The notes under the pieces are model-generated. The model searched no databases and was not told the origin of the DNA. It was given only the letters and a program-made list of their open reading frames with translations. The translations under genes were made by a program, and so were the position numbers. From NCBI RefSeq assembly GCF_904846415.1, contig NZ_CAJHAR010000018.1:1-64000 (forward strand): 64,000 nt of DNA, in the 5' to 3' direction. Numbering within the stretch: position 1 is the first letter of the stretch; each line of letters opens with the position of its first letter. This DNA is from Psychrobacter piscatorii (GTDB lineage Bacteria > Pseudomonadota > Gammaproteobacteria > Pseudomonadales > Moraxellaceae). This document shows positions 26,682 to 36,666 of this stretch, piece by piece.

Positions 26682-27575
26682 ATGAATCATATCCAGCTAA
26701 AAAATATCAGTAAAATCTATAATGCCAATAGCACGCAAGCCCAGTCTGCATTGACGTTACTGGCTGAGGGTATGGATAGTATTGCAGTCAAAGAACAAAC
26801 CGGCTACTCGGTTGGACTTTACGATATCAACTTGAATATCAAGGCAGGCGAGCTACATTGCATCATGGGGCTATCAGGCTCTGGCAAGTCGACCTTGATA
26901 CGTCATCTCAATCGCTTGATTGATCCAACCAGCGGTGAGATATGGGTTAATACAACGGTCAATACCAAAACGCACGCCAAGGATAATCCGCAGGCAAACA
27001 CTGCGCCAGTAGACAAACGCTCATCTAACGCTATCAATATTTTAGAACTCAATGATAAACAGTTGCAGCACTACCGCCAGCAAACAGTCAGCATGGTTTT
27101 CCAGCATTTCGGCTTAGTTCCGCACATGACTGTGATTCAAAATGTCGCTTATGGTCTGCGTGTCCGAAAAATGAGTGTGAGCGAGCGTCATGAGGTCGCG
27201 CGTCACTGGCTCAATGAAGTGGGCCTTAACAATTTAGAGCACAGCTACCCTGATGAGTTATCAGGCGGGATGCAGCAGCGTGTTGGGCTGGCTCGAGCCT
27301 TAGCAACGGACAATCCTATCTTACTAATGGATGAGGCGTTCTCTGCGCTTGATCCCCTCATTCGTGCCCAGTTGCAGGATCAACTGCTTGCATTGCAAGA
27401 TCGACTCAATAAAACCATTGTTTTTATCACCCATGATATTGATGAGGCAGTCAAAGTCGGTCAGCGCATCAGTATTCTAAATGGTGGACGCTTAATACAG
27501 ACAGGAACGCCAAGCGACTTAAGGCACAATCCTGCCGATGACTATGTTGAGCAATTTATGAGTGCAAAGGCTTGA
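26682..27575 (+). CDS. Glycine betaine/proline-type ABC transporter ATP-binding protein
   Basis: ATPase of the importer encoded just upstream. It has 297 residues. Walker A is GLSGSGKST at about 63-71, the signature LSGGMQQR near 193, Walker B LLMDEAFSALD near 215, and the switch His in FITHDIDEA. The N-terminal half carries an insertion of about 30 residues before the Q-loop region, rich in Asn and Lys. The protein ends soon after the ABC core and lacks the two CBS domains that ProV and OpuAA use to sense ionic strength, so regulation by osmolality must rest elsewhere, if it exists. It was probably co-transcribed with the fused permease gene. Confidence 0.93.
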   Translation: MNHIQLKNISKIYNANSTQAQSALTLLAEGMDSIAVKEQTGYSVGLYDINLNIKAGELHCIMGLSGSGKSTLIRHLNRLIDPTSGEIWVNTTVNTKTHAKDNPQANTAPVDKRSSNAINILELNDKQLQHYRQQTVSMVFQHFGLVPHMTVIQNVAYGLRVRKMSVSERHEVARHWLNEVGLNNLEHSYPDELSGGMQQRVGLARALATDNPILLMDEAFSALDPLIRAQLQDQLLALQDRLNKTIVFITHDIDEAVKVGQRISILNGGRLIQTGTPSDLRHNPADDYVEQFMSAKA

Positions 27576-27850
27576 TATGCACTGATTATTGTATTGAAAC
27601 GCCCTCTATATCAGGACTCTTACTATCCTGTTAAATAAGTGTAGCTATCGATAGCTTACTATTGAAGTAGGCTCCAATAGCGTTGTATACTATTAAGACA
27701 AACTAATGCGTCTCAACAGTCCGAATCACTGTCTCTCCACCATTTTTCAAAGTCTTATCTCTTTAACTTGAGTTGCCTCATAATAGGATTTTGAGCTATT
27801 TACACGCTCATAGTTGCCAAAACTCGCACCATCCGTAACAAGGACACGTC

Positions 27851-29653
27851 ATGTCATATAAAAACAATCAAAAAAATAGTAATCATGAAGAAACTAAGAA
27901 ACCTCGCTCATCAAGCTGGCTAAAAAACGTTAGCGCCTTTAGCATGACGACAGTGCTAAGTGCAGGCATATTGGTGGCTTGTGGCCAGATGAGTAATGCA
28001 GAAAGCAGCGCAAGCAGTAGTACCAAATCAGGTAGTCAAAATACTGGCGTCACCAGCTCGCGTGACATGTTGCCCTCCGATATGCTCAAACAAATGCAAG
28101 CATTGCCGCAGCTAACAAAGGGCTTAGGCGACACAGGTGCGGCAGTGATTGATCCTAATAAGCCGACCTTGGTAAAATTCTGGGCAAGCTGGTGCCCGTT
28201 ATGTTTGGGTACATTAGAGGAGACTGAGACGTGGCGCACTGATCCTAAGTTTTCAGGCTTAAACGTGGTGACAGTCGCAAGCCCCGGTCATCTCAATGAA
28301 AAAGCTGATGGTGAATTTAGTACTTGGTATGCGGGCGTACAAGCTGACTACCCAAACTTGCCTGTCTTGACTGATCCTTCAGGTGAACTTATCAATAAGC
28401 TTGGCGTGCAAGTTTATCCGAGCTGGGCTATCCTCGATAAAAATGGCAATCTGGTACACTTGGTAAAAGGTAATATATCAGCAGAGCAGGCTTACGCACT
28501 TGCCGAAAATGCAGATAATGGCTTCGCTGAGCTCAAAGCAGGTAACGCTAAACCTGCCAATGCACAAGCATCAGACAACAATAAAATCGAATCTATCAAG
28601 CAAAAAGATGGCGTGTATTACAATGAGACAGGCAAACCAATCAACACCCGCTCAATCTACCTTGCAGGGGGCTGTTTTTGGGGTGTTGAAGCTTATATGG
28701 AGCGTGTCGACGGCGTTGTTGATGCCGTATCAGGTTACGCCAATGGCGATACAGCCAACCCAAGCTATGAGCAAGTCATTCGTGGTTCAGGGCATGCAGA
28801 AACCGTAAAAGTTACCTATGATGCCGACAAAACAGACCTCGATACCATCTTAAAATACTATTTCCGAGTGGTTGATCCAACGAGCTTAAATAAACAAGGC
28901 AATGATCGGGGCGTCCAGTATCGCTCAGGTGTGTATTACACCGACAAAGAAGATAAAGCCGTGATTGATGCTGCGCTCAAGCGTGTACAAAGCAAATACG
29001 AGCAAAAAGTCGTGGTCGAAAATGAGCCTTTAGATAATTTCTATTTGGCTGAGATGTACCATCAAGATTATCTAGCAAAAAATCCAAACGGCTATTGTCA
29101 TATTGATTTAAGTCTTGCTGATGATAAGCCTGAAGAGACAACTCGTACTAAGCTTGCGCCAGTGACCCTTGCACCCGTTAATACCGTGGCTGAGACGTTA
29201 GACCCCAAGCGCTATGCTAAATTTGATAAAAATGCGCTAAAGAATACATTGACCAAAGCGCAGTACAATATCACGCAAGAGGCTGGGACGGAGCGCGCCT
29301 TTAGTCATGAATATGATGATTTATTTGCGCCTGGTATTTATGTTGACGTGGTCAGTGGTGAGCCGTTGTTTTTGTCGACGGACAAATACCAGTCAGGATG
29401 CGGCTGGCCCAGCTTTACTAAGCCTATTGATATGCAAGTGATTACCCAGCATCAGGATAATGCCTTTAATATGGTACGTACTGAAGTTCGTTCCCGCGTG
29501 GCTGACTCGCATTTGGGCCATGTCTTTCCTGATGGTCCAAAAGACCGTGGTGGTCTGCGTTATTGTATCAATGGCGGGGCGCTACAATTCATCCCAGTTA
29601 GTGTGATGCCGCAATCAGGCTATGCACCACTAGTAAAACTGGTGAAATCATAG
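27851..29653 (+). CDS. msrAB: Thioredoxin-MsrA-MsrB methionine sulfoxide reductase lipoprotein (PilB-like)
   Basis: Repairs oxidised methionine in envelope proteins. The 600-residue protein has three enzymes in series. A lipobox LVAC near residue 44 follows a hydrophobic segment, but with an unusually long 28-residue charged N-region before it. A thioredoxin-like domain with CPLC is at about 115-118. MsrA begins at [14 protein letters not shown] near 270, with the catalytic Cys in GCFWG, and MsrB has the Cys pair CGWPSF and the catalytic RYCIN near 570. The order is that of Neisseria PilB. AAGGA lies six bases before the ATG. It is expected in the periplasm, tethered to a membrane. It is unlinked to a DsbD-type electron donor within the window. 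Confidence 0.95.
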   Translation: MSYKNNQKNSNHEETKKPRSSSWLKNVSAFSMTTVLSAGILVACGQMSNAESSASSSTKSGSQNTGVTSSRDMLPSDMLKQMQALPQLTKGLGDTGAAVIDPNKPTLVKFWASWCPLCLGTLEETETWRTDPKFSGLNVVTVASPGHLNEKADGEFSTWYAGVQADYPNLPVLTDPSGELINKLGVQVYPSWAILDKNGNLVHLVKGNISAEQAYALAENADNGFAELKAGNAKPANAQASDNNKIESIKQKDGVYYNETGKPINTRSIYLAGGCFWGVEAYMERVDGVVDAVSGYANGDTANPSYEQVIRGSGHAETVKVTYDADKTDLDTILKYYFRVVDPTSLNKQGNDRGVQYRSGVYYTDKEDKAVIDAALKRVQSKYEQKVVVENEPLDNFYLAEMYHQDYLAKNPNGYCHIDLSLADDKPEETTRTKLAPVTLAPVNTVAETLDPKRYAKFDKNALKNTLTKAQYNITQEAGTERAFSHEYDDLFAPGIYVDVVSGEPLFLSTDKYQSGCGWPSFTKPIDMQVITQHQDNAFNMVRTEVRSRVADSHLGHVFPDGPKDRGGLRYCINGGALQFIPVSVMPQSGYAPLVKLVKS

Positions 29654-29680
29654 TCGTTTTATTGCTACCTTTGAATAAAT

Positions 29681-29716
29681 AAAAAAGACGCCAAGTTCAA
29701 TCTTAGCGTCTTTTTT
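29681..29716 (+). terminator. Terminator of the msrAB gene
   Basis: AAAAAAGACGC and GCGTCTTTTTT pair, extended inward by AAG with CTT after one mismatch, and end in six T. The remaining 29717-29955 holds the promoter region of pncB. Confidence 0.85.
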
Positions 29717-29955
29717 GTGCCATGTACTGTTAGATATTTGATTATCATTTTCGCTAGTTGTACGAATTTTGCTGCAATCTGACGCGAATTCTGAAATAAA
29801 CCCCAAACTTCGCTATACTTGATGGTTTATTGGTGATGCACACTCTATGAGTGTCTATTATTTATTATCCAGATATCATTTATTATTCAGACATAAGGTC
29901 GCTTGGTCGTTTCGGTGACACTTGTTTCTCATTTCTGCACTTTTAAGGCCATAGC

Positions 29956-31182
29956 ATGACTGCTACCTATTCACCCATTATTACCTCACTGCTCGATAAT
30001 GATTTGTACAAATTTACGATGTTACAAGCCATGCTGCATCAGTTTCCACAGACACATGGCGTATATCGTTTTCGCTGCCGCAATAATAAAGAGTCGGCTT
30101 ATCCACTGGCCGATATTCAAAAAGATTTAGAGCAGCAACTAGATAGCCTGTGTGAGCTGCGTTTTTTGCCGGATGAGCTGGACTACCTTCGTAGTTTGCG
30201 CTTTATGCGCTCAGACTTTGTCGATTATCTTGAGTTATTCAAGTTAAAACGCCGGTTTATTACAGTCAGTACCGATGATAAAGGTCGCCTGTCTATCGAC
30301 ATCGAAGGACCGATGATTCAGGCAATGTTCTTTGAAGTATTTGTACTGGCTATCGTCAATGAGCTTTATTTTAATGCGTTATCGAATGATAGTGTGATTG
30401 AAGAAGGGCAACGTCGCCTTGATGAAAAAGTAGCGCTGTTGCATCAATATGCCCTAGAGCAGGCAAAGTATGGGCGTGATATACCGCCGTTTATCGTCGC
30501 TGATTTTGGGACGCGTCGACGCTTTAGTAAACGCTGGCAAGCGCATGTGGTTGAGACACTACACAAAGCTGAGCCAAAAATCGTGGGCGGTACATCCAAT
30601 GTATATCTGGCAAAACAGCTAGGAATGACACCGATAGGCACGATGGCACATGAGTTTATGCAAGCATTTCAGGCATTAGATGTGCGTTTGCGTGATTCAC
30701 AAAAGGCCGCGCTTGAAGCATGGGTGCATGAGTACCGGGGCGATCTGGGCATTGCATTGACAGACGTGGTCGGCATGGATGCGTTCTTGCGCGACTTTGA
30801 TTTGTATTTTGCCAAGCTCTTTGATGGGTTACGTCACGATAGTGGCGACCCTTACATCTGGGGAGATAAGGCAGTGGCACATTATGAAAAGCTAAAGATA
30901 GATCCAAAGACAAAGATTTTGACTTTCAGCGATGGGCTGGATTTAGAAAAAGCGTGGGAGCTGCATCAATACTTCAAAGATCGTATTAGAACCAGCTTTG
31001 GCATTGGCACCAATTTGACTAATGATATGGGCATCACACCGATTAATATCGTGCTCAAATTAGTCGAATGCAATGGTCAGCCAGTGGCCAAGCTGTCTGA
31101 TAGCCCAGGCAAGACCATGATTAATAATGACACGTATCTTGCCTATCTACGCCAAGTCTTTGAAGTTGATGAGCCTGAATAA
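29956..31182 (+). CDS. pncB: Nicotinate phosphoribosyltransferase
   Basis: NAD salvage enzyme that joins nicotinate to PRPP with ATP hydrolysis. It has 408 residues, the normal length. The N-terminal [17 protein letters not shown], the [11 protein letters not shown] segment and [12 protein letters not shown] are typical of PncB. The ATG is preceded by AAGG. It ends two bases before the stop of xseB on the other strand, a tail-to-tail contact with no room for a terminator between them. Confidence 0.97.
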   Translation: MTATYSPIITSLLDNDLYKFTMLQAMLHQFPQTHGVYRFRCRNNKESAYPLADIQKDLEQQLDSLCELRFLPDELDYLRSLRFMRSDFVDYLELFKLKRRFITVSTDDKGRLSIDIEGPMIQAMFFEVFVLAIVNELYFNALSNDSVIEEGQRRLDEKVALLHQYALEQAKYGRDIPPFIVADFGTRRRFSKRWQAHVVETLHKAEPKIVGGTSNVYLAKQLGMTPIGTMAHEFMQAFQALDVRLRDSQKAALEAWVHEYRGDLGIALTDVVGMDAFLRDFDLYFAKLFDGLRHDSGDPYIWGDKAVAHYEKLKIDPKTKILTFSDGLDLEKAWELHQYFKDRIRTSFGIGTNLTNDMGITPINIVLKLVECNGQPVAKLSDSPGKTMINNDTYLAYLRQVFEVDEPE

Positions 31183-31183
31183 T

Positions 31184-31429
31184 CTAATTGTCCGTGCTGC
31201 TAGTAGATTTTTCTTCGGCGAAGGCTGCATCCAATGCTTGCTGTACCGCATTGATACGGGTTTCGCAAACGTGATAAGCCGCAATAGATTCTTCAACCGT
31301 AGTCATTAGGTTATCAATATCAGGCTCGTCTTGTTGCTGCAGTTCAGTCGCATTGGTTTTTAAAATGTCGTAAGCCGCCTTAAAGGTTTTTGGGGCGGCT
31401 TTTTTGCGTCTGCGAGTAGGGGTGGTCAT
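31184..31429 (-). CDS. xseB: Exodeoxyribonuclease VII small subunit
   Basis: Small helical subunit of the single-strand nuclease exonuclease VII. It has 81 residues with a basic N-terminus (TRRRKKAAPKTF). The helical pair FKAAYDILKTNATEL and LMTTVEESIAAYHVCE is the usual XseB core, and a Ser/Thr-rich end follows. It lies 40 bases downstream of xseA and in the same direction, with AGGAA before the ATG, so the two should be co-transcribed. Confidence 0.87.
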   Translation of the reverse strand: MTTPTRRRKKAAPKTFKAAYDILKTNATELQQQDEPDIDNLMTTVEESIAAYHVCETRINAVQQALDAAFAEEKSTSSTDN

Positions 31430-31469
31430 AAAGTTTCCTAATGTTTAAAGGTAAGTAGATAAGTAGTTG

Positions 31470-33020
31470 TTAGATATTATTATATGATTGAATGGGCATG
31501 TCTGAGATTTCAGTCGCTTTCTTATCCATATTGATATCGATAATCTGCGCTTTTGCGTTGCCATCTTTTAAAATGATATTGACAGTTTGCTCAGGAGACA
31601 GTTGGGTGCTGCTCGTGAGCGTTTGGTTGTTTTTGGCATCCGTGAGCATGGCATAGCCTTGTTTGAGCACGCGAGACGGGCGATGTAATAGCACAATATC
31701 ACGTAGATGTTCGCTATCGCGCTGTGCTTGCACAATTTGCTGCTGCGCGTTTTGCATGATTGACTCTTGATGACTTCTGCTATTAGTCGCGGCTTTCGTC
31801 AGTTGTTGACGTGCCAAGGTTTGCGTTTGCGTATATCGCTCAGCTGTTAGTCTGACTGCTTGCTTTACTTGGCGCTGTGCGCTTTGTTGAATGCTGCGCC
31901 ACGCATAGTCACTGTCTTTTCGTAGAGCGGTGAGTTGTCCGATAGTCTGTGACTGTATTTGGCTTAACTGGCGTGCGGTTTGTTGCTCAGCAGTATTCAA
32001 TTGGCGCTGAGCAGCTTGCTTGATTTGCGCCTGATAGTGCAGCGTTTGAGTGACGAGCTGGGCTAAATGGCTATGGATAGCAGCAATCACTTTTGAGGGC
32101 GTATCAAAGCTGGTATGCGCCACTTCATCTAAGATGACTTTGTCACGCTCATGACCGATACCAACCCAGACAGGCACAGGCTGCTCAGCAACCAACGCTG
32201 CCAGCTCATAATCATTGAGATAAGCCAAATCACCAACCGCACCGCCGCCGCGAATAATGACCAATAAATCAGGCAAACGCTGATAAGTGTCATAAAACTG
32301 CTGCTGAGCATTAACGATGGCTTGGCGTATCTCCGCAGGCGCATGATTGCCTTGAAAAGTCGCATTATGATAGTGGAAGTGACACGCACCTGTACCGGCT
32401 AAGCGATCCGCATCTGCTTGAAAATCGCCCAATCCGGCGGCCTTTTCAGGAGCAATAACCAGCACATGTTCGATATCAAAAGGAGCGGGTAGCTGCTGAT
32501 TAAGGTGTAATAGCCCTTCGCCTGTTAAACGATCGACCATTTCTGCATATTGCCGTGCCAAGTCGCCTAGCGTATAGCTGGGGTCGATATCCTCAACTGT
32601 GATTGAAAAGCCATACTGGGCATGGAATCCTGCCGATACTTTGAGGAGTACGGTCAAGTCACGCTCAAGCGGCATACCAGTCGCGCGTTCAAACTTGGCT
32701 AATACACGAGCCGCTTTAAAGCGCCATAGATTGCCGCGGCAACTGGCGACCACTTTGCCATCATCGTCTTTTTCTGCCAATTCAAAATAATAGTGACCAC
32801 CCTTGCTAGATAGGTTACGGATTTCTGCTTTTACCCAGACCCGGTGGTCAAAGGTCTGTTTGATGACCATTTCAACCGCGGATAAATAGTCACTAAGGCG
32901 TAAAACGGTATCTTCTAGCTCGTCTTCTTGCTCAGCGAGTTCGGCCTCTAGAGTGGCCAAATCTTTGGCAGGTTCGAGTACTTTGGCCTGTTTGATGTTT
33001 GAAAGATTGGGTTTGCGCAT
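31470..33020 (-). CDS. xseA: Exodeoxyribonuclease VII large subunit
   Basis: Catalytic subunit of exonuclease VII, which degrades single-stranded DNA and takes part in mismatch repair and recombination. The 516-residue protein starts with about 40 extra residues, then the OB-fold domain (WVKAEIRNLSSKGGHYYFELA). The catalytic core contains VLVIAPEKAAGLGDF, LLVIIRGGGAVGDL and GIGHERDKVILDEVAHTSFDTPS, followed by a long coiled-coil region rich in Gln and Ala that binds XseB. No clear ribosome site precedes the ATG at 33020. Partner xseB follows directly. Confidence 0.95.
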   Translation of the reverse strand: MRKPNLSNIKQAKVLEPAKDLATLEAELAEQEDELEDTVLRLSDYLSAVEMVIKQTFDHRVWVKAEIRNLSSKGGHYYFELAEKDDDGKVVASCRGNLWRFKAARVLAKFERATGMPLERDLTVLLKVSAGFHAQYGFSITVEDIDPSYTLGDLARQYAEMVDRLTGEGLLHLNQQLPAPFDIEHVLVIAPEKAAGLGDFQADADRLAGTGACHFHYHNATFQGNHAPAEIRQAIVNAQQQFYDTYQRLPDLLVIIRGGGAVGDLAYLNDYELAALVAEQPVPVWVGIGHERDKVILDEVAHTSFDTPSKVIAAIHSHLAQLVTQTLHYQAQIKQAAQRQLNTAEQQTARQLSQIQSQTIGQLTALRKDSDYAWRSIQQSAQRQVKQAVRLTAERYTQTQTLARQQLTKAATNSRSHQESIMQNAQQQIVQAQRDSEHLRDIVLLHRPSRVLKQGYAMLTDAKNNQTLTSSTQLSPEQTVNIILKDGNAKAQIIDINMDKKATEISDMPIQSYNNI

Positions 33021-33118
33021 GATATAAGACCAAGGATAATGAAAACATAAAGACTAATGAGGATGTGCTGAATACGATAGCGGATAGTTTAACCCAAAAG
33101 GGCGCACACAAAAAGCAA

Positions 33119-33167
33119 AGCCAACAAGCTTTGATTGATATATTATCCATATCGCAGCTTGTTGGCT
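33119..33167 (-). terminator. Long-armed hairpin after the lipoprotein gene
   Basis: AGCCAACAAGCT at 33119-33130 is the exact complement of AGCTTGTTGGCT at 33156-33167, with a 25-base loop. On the minus strand a T-rich run (TTTGCTTTTTG) follows, so it probably terminates the lipoprotein gene upstream. Confidence 0.6.
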
Positions 33168-33247
33168 ATTTCATAAATCACAGTATGTCAGGTGATGCTA
33201 GAGAAACGCAAATGGCGTCGCTCATTTAGAGAGTTGCTGATAGAGAG

Positions 33248-33616
33248 TTACTGGCAACGAAAATTGATCTTGTACTCATAATCATCATTGCGTGACAAAT
33301 CTGGTGTGCCTGTACCAAAGATTGAGCCGACCACGGAACCCACTTGTCCAACCATACGGCCAGTACGTTCATTTAAGATGCCATTATATTTGACATTGTC
33401 ATCAACGATAATGACTTGTTTGCTTCGACAGGTTTTTTGCGCACTATCGATCGCATTTTGCTGTGCTTTGACTTTGGTATCAGCAATGCCAGTGGTTTCA
33501 TAAATAGAGTTAGCGCGCTGGATCACTGGTGATGATGGCGTGCTTTGACAAGCGCTTAAAACGAGCGCACCGGCCAATATTGCACTTAAACTGGCAGTTT
33601 TATTAAAGGTATTCAT
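33248..33616 (-). CDS. Small lipoprotein with a glycine-zipper-like segment
   Basis: Envelope lipoprotein of unknown function, 122 residues. The signal segment ends with ALVLSAC, so the lipidated Cys is near residue 23. A Gly-rich stretch GRMVGQVGSVVGSIFGTG near 86-103 is a glycine zipper like those in Slp- or SlyB-type proteins, which can insert in membranes. Three later Cys residues are present. The ATG is preceded by AGGAAT. It is flanked by xseA and an alpha/beta hydrolase and is transcribed alone. Confidence 0.78.
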   Translation of the reverse strand: MNTFNKTASLSAILAGALVLSACQSTPSSPVIQRANSIYETTGIADTKVKAQQNAIDSAQKTCRSKQVIIVDDNVKYNGILNERTGRMVGQVGSVVGSIFGTGTPDLSRNDDYEYKINFRCQ

Positions 33617-33907
33617 AAATAATTCCTAATGTATATAAACAGAACGTCTTAGCGATAGGCAAAGCTTCATGAATGTAACGTATCTAGATATTACCTGTCT
33701 AGACGCTTATTGTGTGCGGTATTACAGCAGTATTGCCTACCCAATCTATGACAAACAAAGCTTGCTTAAATCAATAATATACTCAACTGCTACGAGTCAA
33801 TTTTGGCCTAAAATAAAACAAGTCGCACCCGTACACAGCAAATCACTTGAAATAAAAATCATATCTAGGATAATTGAGCCATTCATTTTTTATTAATAAG
33901 TAATACT

Positions 33908-34558
33908 ATGCAATTGATTCCTGCTCCTGCTGGTGTGCTCGAGGTCGACGCACTATGGCAAAATGACAATCCTAATGACCCAAATACAGATACCGTCGCG
34001 CTGCTATGCCATCCCAATCCGTTGTTCGATGGGACAATGAACAATAAAGTGGTCACGACTATGTACCGCTTTGCCCGTGACAATGGCATGCATGTGGTAC
34101 GTTTTAACTTCCGCGGCGTTGGTCAATCGACAGGCGAGCATGATTATGCGGAAGGTGAAGTGGTCGATGCAATGACCGTGCTACAATGGATTGCTGAACA
34201 AACCAATGCCCGAAAGCTATGGCTTGGCGGTTTTTCTTTTGGTGGTTATGTCACGGCCCGCGTGGCTGAGCAAGTACTTGAAGCCGCGCATATATGGGGG
34301 TTGGATGATTTTGATGTGTCGAAAATCGCACTTATCGCACCATCAGTCGAAAAAAACGACAGTACTGATATTAGTTTGCCTGCGGATAGAACTTTTGAGA
34401 TTTATGGTAATGCGGATGAAGTAATCGCGCCTGAAAATATGCAGGCATTTGCAGATCGCTTAGGAATTGTAGTAAGCGTCGTCGATGGTGCTGGTCACTT
34501 TTTTCATGGTCGCTTATCAGAACTTAAAAAGTTATTAGAAACGCATAGCAATGCATAG
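33908..34558 (+). CDS. Alpha/beta hydrolase (COG2945-like)
   Basis: Soluble alpha/beta-fold hydrolase of 216 residues. The family block LLCHPNPLFDGTMNNKVV is near residues 35-52, the nucleophile elbow GFSFGGY gives the catalytic Ser near 110, and GAGHFFHGRL near the end supplies the catalytic His. The short cap-less form is typical of this dienelactone-hydrolase-like group. No signal peptide is seen. The substrate is unknown. zapE follows 78 bases later in the same direction. Confidence 0.85.
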   Translation: MQLIPAPAGVLEVDALWQNDNPNDPNTDTVALLCHPNPLFDGTMNNKVVTTMYRFARDNGMHVVRFNFRGVGQSTGEHDYAEGEVVDAMTVLQWIAEQTNARKLWLGGFSFGGYVTARVAEQVLEAAHIWGLDDFDVSKIALIAPSVEKNDSTDISLPADRTFEIYGNADEVIAPENMQAFADRLGIVVSVVDGAGHFFHGRLSELKKLLETHSNA

Positions 34559-34636
34559 TTTTGACCCTAATCGCTAATGCATGTTTTAGGCTCGCACTTA
34601 GCCACCCCAATATTTTGATATTTATTTAATCCAACG

Positions 34637-35749
34637 ATGAGTCGTATTATGAGTTTATCTCCATTGCAACGTTACGAGAAAGCCGTCAGTACAGATGAGT
34701 TTACTCGGGATGAGCAGCAGTTTCAGGCCATGAGTTATCTTGATGAGATCTACCATCAGCTCATCAATAGCGCACCGCAAAAGAAAGGGTTCTTTGGATT
34801 TTTGAAATCCAAGCCTGTCGCGCCAACTGGATTATATATGTGGGGCGGTGTCGGTCGCGGCAAGACGTGGATGATGGATATGTTTTACGATTCATTGACC
34901 ATTGAACGCAAAATGCGCCTACATTTTCATCATTTTATGCAGCGTGTTCATCAAGAATTGAATAAACTCCAAGGCGAAAGTGATCCACTCGAAAAAGTTG
35001 CCGATATTATTTATAAAGAAGCGGTCATTATTTGCTTTGATGAATTTTTTGTGTCTAACGTCTCTGATGCCATGATTTTGGGTGATTTGTTTACGATGCT
35101 GTTTAATCGCGGTATTACCTTGGTCGCTACGTCAAACATTGAGCCATCTGGTTTGTACAAAGATGGTTTGCACCGTGACCGTTTTCTACCAGCCATTGCA
35201 GAGGTTGAGAGCCATACGACAGTGATGAATATCGACTCCGGTATTGATTATCGTCTGCGCGTGCTTCAGCAAGCAGAGTTATATGAATCACCAATGACTA
35301 AAGCCAACCATCACTGGTTAGCTAACCGCTTTGCCAGCTTGTCTAATAATCAAAAAATTAGCAACGAGCCAATTACTATCAATGGCCGCGAAGTCAAAGT
35401 CAACGCGCGTACCGAAGATATCTTGTTTTGCGATTTTCGACATTTATGCATGGCGCCGCGCTCGGCATCTGATTTTATTGAGCTTGCAAAACAATTCAGC
35501 ACGGTATTAGTTGATTCAGTACCCGCTTTAGATGATGATTTGCGTGATCCAACGCGCCGTTTTATTTATCTGGTTGATGAGTTTTATGATCGCCGTGTAA
35601 AACTGTTGGTACGCGCAGAGCAATCGATTTTGGACTTGTATCAAGGGGAAAAGCTAGCGTTTGAGATTGAGCGTACCCGCTCGCGCTTGCTTGAGATGCA
35701 GTCAGAAGACTATCTACGCATGGATCACCGTGTCGAAGATGCTGCATAG
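34637..35749 (+). CDS. zapE: Cell division ATPase ZapE (AFG1-like)
   Basis: AAA-type ATPase that acts on FtsZ rings, chiefly under low oxygen or heat stress in E. coli. It has 370 residues. Walker A is GGVGRGKTW near residues 68-76, Walker B IICFDEFFVSN near 133, and a sensor segment VATSNIEPSGLYKDGLHRDRFLP follows, all typical of the AFG1/ZapE group. There are two possible Met starts four codons apart. It may share a transcript with the hydrolase upstream. Confidence 0.93.
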   Translation: MSRIMSLSPLQRYEKAVSTDEFTRDEQQFQAMSYLDEIYHQLINSAPQKKGFFGFLKSKPVAPTGLYMWGGVGRGKTWMMDMFYDSLTIERKMRLHFHHFMQRVHQELNKLQGESDPLEKVADIIYKEAVIICFDEFFVSNVSDAMILGDLFTMLFNRGITLVATSNIEPSGLYKDGLHRDRFLPAIAEVESHTTVMNIDSGIDYRLRVLQQAELYESPMTKANHHWLANRFASLSNNQKISNEPITINGREVKVNARTEDILFCDFRHLCMAPRSASDFIELAKQFSTVLVDSVPALDDDLRDPTRRFIYLVDEFYDRRVKLLVRAEQSILDLYQGEKLAFEIERTRSRLLEMQSEDYLRMDHRVEDAA

Positions 35750-35883
35750 TTGATGTTTTTTAAAACGGTATTGCTAGAGCTCAAATGTTTTTTAGCATTC
35801 GGTGCTTAGTATTTTCAATGACAAGTATCAAATTTAAAAGTAGTTCGTAAAAAGAAAGAAATAATAATAAATAAGGACAGACA

Positions 35884-36543
35884 ATGACTACAATAGATGA
35901 AAATAACCAAGCGTCACAGGACAATAAACTGCCTGTTCAGAATGTAGCCGCAAATGATGTCTCAGCTAGCAGTGAAGAGCTGATTGGTTGGATTAATTCA
36001 AGACGCAGCATGGGTAATTTGGATACACCAGCCCCAACGCGGGATCAAATTGAGTCTGCTATTGAGTGTGCAGCGACAGCGCCCGATCATAAAAAACTGC
36101 GTCCATGGCGCTTTATTGTGACCCAAGGGGAGGCACGTCACGAGCTAGGTAACGCGTTGGTAGCCGCAGTAAAAGAAAAAGCGCTCAAAGATGGCGAAGA
36201 GCTGTCTGAGAAAACCATCAAAAAAACCCATACTATGCCGCTTCGAGCGCCTGTTATCATAACGGTCGTGACGCAAATGCAAGAGCATAAAAAAGTCCCA
36301 CCCTTTGAGCAAATGCTAAGTGCCGGTGCTGCTGTGCAAAATTTGATACTGGCACTCAAAGCTCAGGGATTTAGTACAGTTTGGCGTACTGGGCTGTTAT
36401 GTAACGAGCCTGCGGTAAAAGCTTATTTTGATGTGGGTCCAGATGATTATGTGACTGCTTTTGTTTATACTGGCACTAGTCCAAAAGATGAATCCAAACG
36501 CAAACCTATTGATATCGAACCGTTAGTACGCTTCGAGTCATAA
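35884..36543 (+). CDS. Nitroreductase family protein (YdjA-like)
   Basis: FMN-dependent NAD(P)H oxidoreductase of the minimal nitroreductase group, 219 residues. The first 35 residues are polar and variable. The core starts with INSRRSMGNLD (the Arg-Arg-Ser FMN site), then APDHKKLRPWRFIV, and SAGAAVQNLILALKAQGFSTVWRTG, which matches the YdjA subgroup. AAGGA precedes the ATG. It lies between zapE and gpsA with no terminator visible on either side. Natural substrate unknown. Confidence 0.88.
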   Translation: MTTIDENNQASQDNKLPVQNVAANDVSASSEELIGWINSRRSMGNLDTPAPTRDQIESAIECAATAPDHKKLRPWRFIVTQGEARHELGNALVAAVKEKALKDGEELSEKTIKKTHTMPLRAPVIITVVTQMQEHKKVPPFEQMLSAGAAVQNLILALKAQGFSTVWRTGLLCNEPAVKAYFDVGPDDYVTAFVYTGTSPKDESKRKPIDIEPLVRFES

Positions 36544-36666
36544 TTTGACTCGGTGTTGTCTCTTGGTAAAATTATTACCTCAAAAAGACCGTGAGCCCGA
36601 GTATCGGAAATATCTGGGAACAGTAGCTCCTATTGAGAATAAGTCAGTCAACATGGATAAAAGAAC

